DNA of 18,087 bases from UMGS172 sp045592985 (GTDB taxonomy: Bacteria; Bacillota; Clostridia; Oscillospirales; Acutalibacteraceae): positions 1 to 18,087 of the forward strand of contig JAZNVU010000062.1 of assembly GCA_045592985.1 (NCBI GenBank). The letters run 5' to 3'. Shown here piece by piece: positions 6,935 to 13,938 of the stretch. The position numbers were made by a program, and so were the translations under genes. The first letter of the stretch is position 1; each line of letters begins with the position of its first letter. The notes beneath the pieces are model-generated. The model did not search any database, was not told the origin of the DNA, and saw nothing but the letters and a program-made list of their open reading frames with translations.

Positions 6935-7756
6935 ATGATTAATTTACCTATTGCAATCCAACTTTACTCAGTTCGTGATGATATGGCAAAAGATTTTGAG
7001 GGCACCCTCAAAAAAATCAAAGCCATGGGTTATGACGGTGTTGAGTTCGCAGGAATTTTTGACAAGTCCGCAGAAGAGGTTAAAAGCATATGCGCCGCAA
7101 ACGGTCTTACCCCCATTTCGGCTCATGTAGCACCTACTCAGATTCTTGCAGATATTGAAGGCGTTGTAAAGACCTATGCTGACATCGGTTGCAAGTTTAT
7201 GGTCATTCCGTGGATGAATGGCGAGTCTCTTCCGGGAGGCCCTAAGTACGAACAATTCCTCAAAGACATCAGAACCATCTCCGCTGAACTTAAGAAGTAC
7301 GGCATGAAACTTGGTTATCACAACCACGATTTTGAATTCAACAAAATCGACGGTAAAAACAAACTCGACATTCTTTATGCTGATACCACCCCTGATGAAC
7401 TCCAGACTCAGATTGACACATGTTGGGCAAATGTCGGCGGTGAGAACCCTGCAGAATACGTTAAGAAGTACAGCGGTCGTGCACCTCTTGTCCACATTAA
7501 AGACTTTGTTGGTCAGAAATCCGACAATATGTACGGACTTATCGGCGGTGGCAAGACCGAGAATAACGGTGAAAAGCCCGCAGTTCCATTTGAACTCCGT
7601 CCTGTAGGTTACGGCGTTCAGGACGTTGCCGCTATTGTAAATGCAGCAGAAGAAGCCGGTGCAGATTGGGTAATTGATGAGCAGGATAACCCAAGCATGG
7701 ACAAAACTCCCATGGAGTGTGCCGAAATGAGCATTAACTATCTTAAGTCGCTTTAA
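6935..7756 (+). CDS. Sugar phosphate isomerase/epimerase-like TIM-barrel protein
   Basis: A 273-residue cytoplasmic protein of the xylose isomerase-like TIM-barrel superfamily. The opening INLPIAIQLYSVRDDM is the typical first strand. Probable metal and active-site residues are Glu37 (GVEFAG), His129/His131 and Glu134 (LGYHNHDFEF), Asp161 (QIDTCW), His187 (VHIKD) and Glu249 (VIDEQD). Relatives isomerise or epimerise sugars or keto-sugars, or cleave 3-keto-glycosides. Genuine sugar phosphate activity is not implied by the family name. AAAGGAGG at 6921-6928 fixes the ATG at 6935; a longer in-frame extension is rejected. It is the first gene of an operon with three Gfo/Idh/MocA dehydrogenases, so a role on an oxidised (keto) sugar or polyol is likely. 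Confidence 0.9.
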   Translation: MINLPIAIQLYSVRDDMAKDFEGTLKKIKAMGYDGVEFAGIFDKSAEEVKSICAANGLTPISAHVAPTQILADIEGVVKTYADIGCKFMVIPWMNGESLPGGPKYEQFLKDIRTISAELKKYGMKLGYHNHDFEFNKIDGKNKLDILYADTTPDELQTQIDTCWANVGGENPAEYVKKYSGRAPLVHIKDFVGQKSDNMYGLIGGGKTENNGEKPAVPFELRPVGYGVQDVAAIVNAAEEAGADWVIDEQDNPSMDKTPMECAEMSINYLKSL

Positions 7757-7785
7757 TTTTTCTTATATTGAAAGGAGCAACAAAC

Positions 7786-8955
7786 ATGGCAAAAGATCTT
7801 GACATGAATAATTTTTCCTCTAACATGGCCGAGGAAGAAACGGCAGTAAACACCGGTAAAAAGATGCGCATTGGTATCATCGGTACCGGCGGTATTTCCG
7901 GAAGCCACATAAAGGCATACCTCCAACAGCCCGATGTTGAACTTGTTGCAGCCTGCGACCTTATTGAAGGCAAGGCTCAGAAGAAGTTTGAGGCTTTGGA
8001 AGTACCCGAGGGTGCCAAATTCTTCACTGACTATAAAGAAATGATTGACACTGTAGAGATGGATGCCGTTTCTGTTTGTACATATAACTGCACCCATGCA
8101 GAATGCACTATATACGCTTTGGAGCATGGGCTCAACGTTCTCCTCGAAAAGCCTTTTACCGTAACCTTGGACGAGGCTATCGCAGTTATGAAGGCTGAAA
8201 AAAAGAGTGGCAAAATTGTATCGGTCGGCTTCCAGCCCAGATTTGATGCTAACATGCAGATGATTAAGAAAATCGTTCAGTCGGGTGAACTCGGCAGAGT
8301 TTACTACGTTCAGACCGGTGGCGGACGCCGTCACGGTATCCCCGTATCTTGGTCCGAAACCTTTATCGAAGGCGATAAAGCGGGTCTTGGTGCCTTGGGT
8401 GATATCGGTTGCTACTCTATCGACCTTGTTATGAACGCTCTCGGCAATCCCAAGCCCCTTACTGTAACCGGTACTGCTACCGATTACTTTGGCACTACCC
8501 CTGAGGCTTACGCTCAGGTTGGCAAACCCGAATGTGCAAAGAAATTCTCGGTTGACGATTTTGCATCGGCTTATATCCGTCTTGAGGGTGGTATAATCCT
8601 CGACTTCAGAATTGCATGGTATATGCATCTCGACACTCCCGGTGATACCATTATTATGGGTACCAAGGGTTCGCTCCGAATCCCTTCTACCGATTGCTGG
8701 AACGGTACCTTCACCAAACCTATGACCATTTATCATGACGTTGCAGGTGTTCCCGCACAAACCGAGGTTCCTCTCCTTCCCGCTACTAAGGACCTCTGGA
8801 ACAGAAAAATCCGTTCATTCCTCGATGCTTGTATCAAGGGTTCCGAGGCTCCCGTTCCCACCAGTCAGATTATCTTCAACCAGGCCATTTTGGATGGTAT
8901 TAACCGTTCTTCCAAATTAGGCCGTGAGGTTGAAGTTGAAATTCCTGAGATTTAA
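7786..8955 (+). CDS. Gfo/Idh/MocA family NAD(P)-dependent oxidoreductase, paralog A
   Basis: 389 residues. After a 26-residue polar N-terminal extension comes the Rossmann domain with GIIGTGG (about 30-36), then the EKP cofactor/catalytic motif at Glu121-Lys122-Pro123, and a C-terminal alpha/beta substrate domain. The catalytic-site motif reads DIGCYSID with Asp206 and Tyr210 where many relatives have His; glucose-fructose oxidoreductase-like members also have Tyr there. Family members oxidise or reduce sugar hydroxyls or ketones. The RBS AAAGGAG at 7771-7777 fixes the ATG at 7786. It is 29 bp after the TIM-barrel gene and 18 bp before a clear paralog (B); by eye well over half the residues are shared. 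Substrate unknown. Confidence 0.92.
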   Translation: MAKDLDMNNFSSNMAEEETAVNTGKKMRIGIIGTGGISGSHIKAYLQQPDVELVAACDLIEGKAQKKFEALEVPEGAKFFTDYKEMIDTVEMDAVSVCTYNCTHAECTIYALEHGLNVLLEKPFTVTLDEAIAVMKAEKKSGKIVSVGFQPRFDANMQMIKKIVQSGELGRVYYVQTGGGRRHGIPVSWSETFIEGDKAGLGALGDIGCYSIDLVMNALGNPKPLTVTGTATDYFGTTPEAYAQVGKPECAKKFSVDDFASAYIRLEGGIILDFRIAWYMHLDTPGDTIIMGTKGSLRIPSTDCWNGTFTKPMTIYHDVAGVPAQTEVPLLPATKDLWNRKIRSFLDACIKGSEAPVPTSQIIFNQAILDGINRSSKLGREVEVEIPEI

Positions 8956-8973
8956 TTTAAGGAGGAAATATTT

Positions 8974-10134
8974 ATGGCAGGCTTAGACGCTTTTAAAGAA
9001 AATCAAGAAGTAAAAGAAATCGATATGTCCAAAAAGGTTAAGATTGGTATCATCGGTACCGGTTGGATTGCAGACTCTCACATCGGCGTATATAAGAATA
9101 TGCCTGACGTTGAGGTTGTAGCCATGGCCGACCTTATTCCCGGCAAGGCACAGAAATTTGCCGAGAAACACGGTCTTGACACCAGCAAAATCAACTTCTA
9201 CGGTAGCCATGAAGAACTTATTGATGCCGAGAAGGGGCTTGACGGCGTATCTATCTGTACCTACAACTGTCAGCACGCTGCTCCCGCTATCTATGCATTG
9301 GAACACGGCGTTAACGTAATGCTCGAAAAACCTTTCACCGTAACGCTTGACGAGGCTGTTGAGGTTATGAAGGCCGAGAAAAAGAGTGGAAAGATACTCA
9401 CCATTGGATTCCAACCCAGAATGAGTGAGAACATGAAGATGATTAAAAAGATTGTCGATTCCGGCGAACTTGGTCAGATTTACTACCTCCAGGCAGGCGG
9501 CGGACGTCGTACCGGCATCCCCACTCCGTTCGGTACCACCTTTATTGAGAAAAAAACCGGCGGTATCGGTGCTGTTGGCGATATCGGTTCTTACTCTCTC
9601 GATATGCTTTTAAAGGCTGTTGGTTATCCGAAACCTCTTACCGTTTCGGGTTACAAGTCCAACTTCTTCGGAACCGACCCCAACTACTATATGAACATCA
9701 ACCACCCCGAGTATGCTGAGAAGTTCGGTGTTGACGACTTTGCAGCAGCCTTCGTTCGTCTTGAAGGCGGCATTATTCTTGACTTCAGAATTTCTTGGGC
9801 AATGCACATGGATACCTGCGGTGACGCACTTATCCTCGGTACCAAAGGCGGACTCAGAATCCCCTCTACCGAGTGTTGGAACGGTGAGTTCAACAAACCT
9901 CTTACCGTTTACAAGACCGTTGCAGGCAAGAATGTTCAATACGAAGTTCCGCTTGTTCCCACTAAAGTCGATTTGTTCACTCAGAAACTTCGTGCTTTCG
10001 TTGACTCAATCAAGGAGGGTGGCGCACCTACCGTTCCTTCGAACGAAATTATCTACAACCAGGCTATTATCGACGGTATTGTAAAATCTGCAGAGCTTGG
10101 CAAGGAAATTGAAATTGTTATTCCTGAAATCTAA
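8974..10134 (+). CDS. Gfo/Idh/MocA family NAD(P)-dependent oxidoreductase, paralog B
   Basis: 386 residues with the same plan as paralog A: an N-terminal extension of about 20 residues, the Rossmann motif GIIGTGW, EKP at Glu118-Lys119-Pro120 and the catalytic segment DIGSYSLD with Asp203 and Tyr207. Long blocks such as EKPFTVTLDEA, MKAEKKSGKI, FVRLEGGIILDFRI-like and GLRIPSTECWNG-like match A almost residue for residue, while the substrate-facing segments differ. Hence a tandem duplication followed by divergence. AAGGAGG at 8959-8965 with 8-bp spacing supports the ATG at 8974. A and B may form a mixed oligomer or act on different steps or epimers; nothing in the sequence decides this. Confidence 0.92.
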   Translation: MAGLDAFKENQEVKEIDMSKKVKIGIIGTGWIADSHIGVYKNMPDVEVVAMADLIPGKAQKFAEKHGLDTSKINFYGSHEELIDAEKGLDGVSICTYNCQHAAPAIYALEHGVNVMLEKPFTVTLDEAVEVMKAEKKSGKILTIGFQPRMSENMKMIKKIVDSGELGQIYYLQAGGGRRTGIPTPFGTTFIEKKTGGIGAVGDIGSYSLDMLLKAVGYPKPLTVSGYKSNFFGTDPNYYMNINHPEYAEKFGVDDFAAAFVRLEGGIILDFRISWAMHMDTCGDALILGTKGGLRIPSTECWNGEFNKPLTVYKTVAGKNVQYEVPLVPTKVDLFTQKLRAFVDSIKEGGAPTVPSNEIIYNQAIIDGIVKSAELGKEIEIVIPEI

Positions 10135-10141
10135 TAAAAAT

Positions 10142-10163
10142 CCGCCATGGGAAACCGTGGCGG
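10142..10163 (+). other. Intercistronic RNA hairpin with GAAA tetraloop
   Basis: A 9-bp stem (10142-10150 with 10155-10163, one T-G pair) is capped by GAAA, a stable GNRA tetraloop. It starts 7 bp after the stop of paralog B. There is no following T-run, so it is not a standard terminator. mRNA processing or protection is possible. Confidence 0.7.
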
Positions 10164-10169
10164 TACATA

Positions 10170-10202
10170 TGGACTTTGTTTCTGCATGAGGGAAAAAGTC
10201 CA
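10170..10202 (+). other. Second intercistronic hairpin
   Basis: TGGACTTT (10170-10177) pairs with AAAGTCCA (10195-10202) in an 8-bp stem around a 17-nt loop. The strand and loop contain a six-codon open frame starting at ATG 10169 and ending TGA 10189, without a good ribosome binding site. It follows the tetraloop hairpin by 6 bases and precedes the third dehydrogenase gene by 43 bases. Confidence 0.6.
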
Positions 10203-10245
10203 CACTATAACTGCTTAAAACTCTGAAAAAGAGAGGTTATTAAAC

Positions 10246-11301
10246 ATGAAGAAGAATGTTGCAATCGTTGGTTTCGGCGGTCAAGGTGGCTGGCACGGTG
10301 ACCAAATTCTTAAGAGCGATGTTGTAAACCTTGCAGGTATTTATGACATTAAAGACACAAGAATGGATTATGCTAAAGAAAAAGGCATACATACCTACGA
10401 CTCTTTTGAAGCGGTTCTTAAAGACCCTAATGTTGACGTTGTTGTTTGTGCAACTCCTAACGATGTTCACGAACAGATTGTTGTCGATGCTTTGAAAGCC
10501 GGAAAAAACGTCGTTTGTGAAAAACCGGTTGAAATGAGTGTTAAAGCACTTGACCGTATGATAGAAGCCGCAAAAAACAGTGGTAAAATCTTCACCGTTC
10601 ATCAAAACCGCCGTTGGGACGTTGACTTCCTCGGTATGAAAAAAATCATTGAAGACGGTGACATCGGCGAGGTTATCAATATTGAGTCTCGTATTCACGG
10701 TTCTCGCGGTATTCCTTCCGACTGGCGTTGCCACAAGCCTTACGGTGGCGGCATGATACTTGACTGGGGCGTTCACCTTATTGACCAGATGTTGTTCCTT
10801 GTTACAAGTGATATTGATACTATCACCTGCAACTGTACCAACATCACAACCGACGAGGTTGACGACGGATTTAAACTTACCATCAAGTTTGTAGACGGCA
10901 AAACCGCTTATATTGAGGTTGGTACATATAATTTTATTGCTCTTCCGAGATTTTATATGCAGTGCAAAAATGGAACTGCACTGATTTCTGACTGGCGCGA
11001 AAAAGCCAAGGTTGTTAAGTGCAAAGCATGGCACGAAAACGACGTTTTGCCCGTACAGACTGCCGCAGGCATCACCAAAACCATGGCACCGCGCGACGAA
11101 ATTACAACCGATACCTATGAAGTAGAAAGACCTCAGAGCGACGTTCACGATTTCTACCGCAATTTGGTAAAAGCCATCGACGGTAAAGAACCTCAACTTG
11201 TAACCCATGCACAGGTTCGCAGAGTGTTGAAGGTTATGGAGGCTGCATTTAAGTCACACGAGCTTGGCGGCACCCCCATAAAATTCGACGAAAAAGCATA
11301 A
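10246..11301 (+). CDS. Gfo/Idh/MocA family oxidoreductase, divergent third copy
   Basis: 351 residues without the N-terminal extension of paralogs A and B. The Rossmann motif is IVGFGGQGG (residues 7-15), EKP is at Glu92-Lys93-Pro94 and the catalytic motif DWGVHLID carries Asp173, His177 and Asp180, the classic inositol-dehydrogenase-like arrangement. It is clearly of another subfamily than A and B, so it probably performs a separate redox step on the same compound, such as re-reducing a keto group. A GAGAGG-type RBS at about 10231-10236 supports the ATG at 10246. It lies on the same strand as the preceding genes after a 111-bp gap with two hairpins but no terminator, and is followed by a terminator, so it ends the operon. 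Confidence 0.9.
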   Translation: MKKNVAIVGFGGQGGWHGDQILKSDVVNLAGIYDIKDTRMDYAKEKGIHTYDSFEAVLKDPNVDVVVCATPNDVHEQIVVDALKAGKNVVCEKPVEMSVKALDRMIEAAKNSGKIFTVHQNRRWDVDFLGMKKIIEDGDIGEVINIESRIHGSRGIPSDWRCHKPYGGGMILDWGVHLIDQMLFLVTSDIDTITCNCTNITTDEVDDGFKLTIKFVDGKTAYIEVGTYNFIALPRFYMQCKNGTALISDWREKAKVVKCKAWHENDVLPVQTAAGITKTMAPRDEITTDTYEVERPQSDVHDFYRNLVKAIDGKEPQLVTHAQVRRVLKVMEAAFKSHELGGTPIKFDEKA

Positions 11302-11311
11302 CAAAACATCA

Positions 11312-11346
11312 ACCCCACTTACGTTAATGTAAGTGGGGTTTTGTTC
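11312..11346. terminator. Intrinsic terminator after the sugar-redox operon, probably bidirectional
   Basis: A perfect 12-bp stem (11312-11323 with 11330-11341) includes CCCCACTTAC/GTAAGTGGGG with loop GTTAAT. It is followed by TTTGTT on the plus strand and flanked by AACAAAAC on the left, so it can also stop the minus-strand gene whose stop codon is at 11345-11347. Confidence 0.9.
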
Positions 11347-11536
11347 ACATTTCTTTCATTTTGTTTTTAAAATAATCTTTAATATCATCTAAAAAAGTGC
11401 GCTCATCAACAGATATCACAACTTTTTTCCACTTGCCGCACGACTCACATAAATCATCTTCTGTTGATAGCCTAAACTTTTTGTTCTGAAACGAAGGCAT
11501 TTCATTACGCAAGCACTCGGAACATATTTCAGACAT
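11345..11536 (-). CDS. Small four-cysteine zinc-ribbon-like protein
   Basis: 63 residues with two CxxC knuckles, Cys5/Cys8 and Cys30/Cys33, the second followed by GKWKKVVI as in rubredoxin- or zinc-ribbon-like folds. The C-terminal third is a charged helix (LDDIKDYFKNKMKEM). It probably binds Zn2+; function is not recognised. AGAGGTGA upstream on the minus strand (11541-11548) with good spacing to the ATG at 11536, and a -10 box beyond it, support a real gene. It is divergent from a ribbon-helix-helix protein gene and a perfect palindrome lies in its promoter, so regulation by that neighbour is plausible. Confidence 0.8.
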   Translation of the reverse strand: MSEICSECLRNEMPSFQNKKFRLSTEDDLCESCGKWKKVVISVDERTFLDDIKDYFKNKMKEM

Positions 11537-11556
11537 ATTATCACCTCTTTAATACC

Positions 11557-11585
11557 ATTATAGCAAATATGCATTGCAATCGCAA
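11557..11585 (-). promoter_or_regulatory. Promoter of the zinc-ribbon gene
   Basis: On the minus strand TATAAT (plus coordinates 11557-11562) is preceded by TTGCGA (11580-11585) with 17 bp between. The -10 is perfect and the -35 matches 4 of 6. The palindrome at 11563-11596 covers the spacer and the -35 box. Confidence 0.65.
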
Positions 11586-11596
11586 TGCATATTTGC
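11563..11596. promoter_or_regulatory. Perfect 15-bp palindrome, probable operator
   Basis: GCAAATATGCATTGC (11563-11577) and its exact reverse complement (11582-11596) are separated by AATC. The 34-bp element lies between two divergent small genes and overlaps the promoter of the zinc-ribbon gene, which is where a repressor site would be. It has no T-run, so it is not a terminator. Confidence 0.7.
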
Positions 11597-11649
11597 AGTG
11601 CATTTTGTAATACACTAAAAATAACAAAATGCTCTGTGAGGTAATTAAT

Positions 11650-11817
11650 ATGGGTAAATTTCAGATTCCGTCTATTCCTGCAACAACAAATAAAACCATT
11701 CGGTTTCCAAATGATATTATCGACAAAGTTGAAAACGCTATAATAGGTAAGGATTGCACATTTTCTGCTTTCGTAATTGCTGCCGTAAAATCAGCATTGG
11801 ATGATTTAGAACATTAG
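11650..11817 (+). CDS. Small ribbon-helix-helix (Arc-type) DNA-binding protein
   Basis: 55 residues. After a Pro-rich tail, KTIRFP (15-20) fits the DNA-contacting beta-strand, DIIDKVENAI (22-31) the first helix and TFSAFVIAAVKSALDDL (37-53) the second helix, in the order and length of the RHH fold. It would act as a dimer, often repressing its own promoter. GAGG (11638-11641) gives 8-bp spacing to ATG 11650; an upstream in-frame ATG at 11629 lacks a binding site. The 34-bp palindrome 54 bp upstream is a natural candidate site. It could be an antitoxin-like regulator, but no toxin gene is beside it. Confidence 0.78.
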   Translation: MGKFQIPSIPATTNKTIRFPNDIIDKVENAIIGKDCTFSAFVIAAVKSALDDLEH

Positions 11818-11830
11818 AACAATGAAACAT

Positions 11831-11864
11831 CCGCCTGCGGAAAAAACCACAGGCGGTCTTTTTT
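11831..11864 (+). terminator. Intrinsic terminator after the RHH gene
   Basis: CCGCCTG (11831-11837) pairs with CAGGCGG (11850-11856), extended inside by GG/CC after one mismatch, and is followed by TCTTTTTT. Confidence 0.9.
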
Positions 11865-11934
11865 AGTTGCCATTCTGAAGGAACATTCGCGAACAAAGAA
11901 TCTTTTCAAAAACTAAAACAACGCAAAAACCTAC

Positions 11935-11962
11935 TTTACTATCTTTTTATATGAAGTATAAT
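11935..11962 (+). promoter_or_regulatory. Probable promoter of the HAD-MFS-GH2 operon
   Basis: TTTACT (11935-11940) and a perfect TATAAT (11957-11962) are 16 bp apart, 16 bp before the first start codon. The -35 is weak (4 of 6). Confidence 0.6.
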
Positions 11963-11978
11963 AATCTCGGTGATAACA

Positions 11979-12635
11979 ATGAAATTTAAGTACGCAATTT
12001 TCGATATGGACGGCACGTTGCTTGACACCATGAAATATTGGCGCAACTCTGTTGCCTACTATGCCGAAATAAACGGTTTACCCAAACCAAGTATTGACGA
12101 TGAAACCTTGAATATTGCTTTCGATATGTCCACACAGAAAGGTCTTGAATACTTAAGGCAACATACAAACGAACCACTTGTGCATGCCATGACCCGCGAA
12201 AACGTTTATGAGGTTATGGAGTATTTTTACTATAACGAGCCGTCTCCAATTGACGGCGTTGCCGAAATATTGCATAATTTGGAAGCGAACGGTGTTAAAC
12301 TCTGCTGTGCCTCGGCAACCCCTACAAGGCTTGTTAAAATGGCACTCGACCGTGCGAGTCTTCTCACGTTTTTCGACTTTATTGTAACTATCGACGATTA
12401 CCCAAAAGGTAAAGCTTCACCTGAAATATTCCAAGGTATTGCCGAACGCTTTGGGTGTAACGTTACCGACATGGCGTTGTTTGAAGACGCTTTATATAGC
12501 ATGAAAACCGCAAAGGAATTGGGGATTTACGTTATTGCCAAGCAGGACCGGTTTTCACTTTCGAAACGCAAAGAGATTATAAAAACTGCAGATGTTTATC
12601 TGGAAAATTATTTTGATTACACTTACGGAGACTAA
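11979..12635 (+). CDS. HAD-superfamily hydrolase, beta-phosphoglucomutase-like
   Basis: 218 residues. Motif I is FDMDGTLLD with Asp9 and Asp11. A helical cap follows, then motif II CASATP, the conserved Lys in KGKASPEIFQ, and the acidic motif LFEDALYS. The DMDGTLLDT opening and the FEDA motif are of the beta-phosphoglucomutase/phosphatase subgroup. It could be a sugar phosphatase or a phosphoglucomutase; sequence alone does not separate these. The ATG at 11979 is preferred over the in-frame GTG at 11970 because GGTGA (11969-11973) precedes it. It begins an operon with a sugar transporter and a GH2 glycosidase, so a phosphosugar made from the released sugar is the likely substrate. Confidence 0.85.
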   Translation: MKFKYAIFDMDGTLLDTMKYWRNSVAYYAEINGLPKPSIDDETLNIAFDMSTQKGLEYLRQHTNEPLVHAMTRENVYEVMEYFYYNEPSPIDGVAEILHNLEANGVKLCCASATPTRLVKMALDRASLLTFFDFIVTIDDYPKGKASPEIFQGIAERFGCNVTDMALFEDALYSMKTAKELGIYVIAKQDRFSLSKRKEIIKTADVYLENYFDYTYGD

Positions 12636-12639
12636 ATCT

Positions 12640-13938
12640 ATGAAAACAAAACTTTCACCAAAATTTTGGCTCGCGCTCACACTTTTCAGCCTTATAGGGC
12701 AGGTTGCATGGGTCGTTGAGAATATGTATCTCAACGTTTTCATCTATAAAATGTTCAATGCCTCGGCAGGTCACATTTCGGCAATGGTGGCGGCAAGCGC
12801 TATTGCTGCAACCGTCACAACCGTGCTTATCGGAGCATTGTCAGACAAAATCGGCAAACGCAAACTGTTCATGTGCGGTGGATATATCCTTTGGGGTATC
12901 TCGATTTTTGGCTTTGTTTTCATTAGAACCGATATTTTAGGCTCACTCTTCCCTGCTATCACTTCTGCGGCGGCTTTGGGTGCTAATTTGGTTATCATTT
13001 TCGACTGTATTATGACCTTTTTCGGCTCTTCCGCCAACGATGCCGCCTTTAACGCATGGCTGACCAACAGTACCGACAACTCTAACCGCGGTGCCGCCGA
13101 AGGTATCAATGCCATGATGCCGTTAGTTGCAATCTTGGTTGTGTTCGGAGGATTCATGGCTTTTGATTTAGAAAAGGCTCAGAGTTGGAGCATTATTTTC
13201 ACCGTTATCGGTGTAGTTGTAACGCTGATTGGCATTATCGGTTGCTTTATTATCGATGATGCAAAAAACGAAAAATCGCAGATTGGTTATTGGAATTCGG
13301 TTATTCACGGCTTTAAACCGTCGACTGTAATTGCAAATAAATCACTCTACTTTTATCTCGTATGTTTTATAGTTTTCAACAGTTCCATTCAAATTTTCAT
13401 GCCCTATCTCATAATATACTATGAAACCTCACTTATGATGACCGACTATGTTTTCGTTATGGCTCCTGCCATAATTTTAGCCTCGGTTGTGACGGCTTTT
13501 TGGGGCAGAGTTTATGACAAAAAAGGCTTTTTGTTTTCGGGCTGGTTTTCAATTTTATGGCTTGCACTTGGCTACGTTTTGTTATACCTTTTCAGAGGAT
13601 ATGTTCCCGTTTTTATCGGTTCACTGTTTATGATGTGCGGTTATCTTGCAGGAATGGCGGTGTTTGGCGCAAAAATCCGCGACTTGACCCCTCAAAACAA
13701 GGCAGGAATGTTCCAAGGTGTACGTATTTTTTCACAAGTGCTAATACCGGGAATAGTTGGTCCCTTTATTGGCAAACTAGTGCTTCAAAATGCGGAAATG
13801 AAACTTAACAACGACGGAACTTATTCCTTTATCCCTAACGAAAATATATTTCTTGCAGCACTTGTTGTAATTGTTTTGTTGGCTGTTGTTTTACTTATTA
13901 AAGGTGGTAAAAATGCTAAAATTAAACAAAAATCTTAA
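12640..13938 (+). CDS. MFS transporter, probable sugar/glycoside importer
   Basis: 432 residues and strongly hydrophobic, with a twelve-helix MFS layout. The loop between helices 2 and 3 has GALSDKIGKRK (residues 65-75), the major facilitator signature, close in style to GPH/SLC45-like sugar symporters. The central loop near LIKGG-like charged stretches and the short tails are ordinary. It starts 4 bp after the HAD stop with GGAG at 12627-12630, and its 3' end overlaps the GH2 gene by 26 bp, so the three are translated together. As the GH2 enzyme lacks a signal peptide, this transporter probably brings in the intact glycoside. Substrate unknown. Confidence 0.9.
   Translation: MKTKLSPKFWLALTLFSLIGQVAWVVENMYLNVFIYKMFNASAGHISAMVAASAIAATVTTVLIGALSDKIGKRKLFMCGGYILWGISIFGFVFIRTDILGSLFPAITSAAALGANLVIIFDCIMTFFGSSANDAAFNAWLTNSTDNSNRGAAEGINAMMPLVAILVVFGGFMAFDLEKAQSWSIIFTVIGVVVTLIGIIGCFIIDDAKNEKSQIGYWNSVIHGFKPSTVIANKSLYFYLVCFIVFNSSIQIFMPYLIIYYETSLMMTDYVFVMAPAIILASVVTAFWGRVYDKKGFLFSGWFSILWLALGYVLLYLFRGYVPVFIGSLFMMCGYLAGMAVFGAKIRDLTPQNKAGMFQGVRIFSQVLIPGIVGPFIGKLVLQNAEMKLNNDGTYSFIPNENIFLAALVVIVLLAVVLLIKGGKNAKIKQKS

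Noticed and set aside
7753..8760. Long minus-strand open frame (335 codons) opposite dehydrogenase A, and a similar one at 10240-11208
   Set aside because: Both are antisense to clear Gfo/Idh/MocA genes and show no domain pattern; they arise from the codon use of the real genes.
10181..10203. GAGGGAAAAAGTCC segment resembling the conserved 5' part of RNase P RNA
   Set aside because: None of the other RNase P conserved blocks or its large structure fit in the 111-bp gap; a chance resemblance within hairpin 2.
11881..11896. Possible LexA-type box (GAACATTCGCGAAC)
   Set aside because: The two GAAC units are in direct orientation and not inverted as in the Gram-positive LexA site, and no SOS-type gene follows.
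12592..12639. Upstream extension of the MFS gene start
   Set aside because: The extended start lies inside the HAD coding sequence without a ribosome binding site, whereas ATG 12640 has GGAG at suitable spacing and begins a typical transporter N-terminus.
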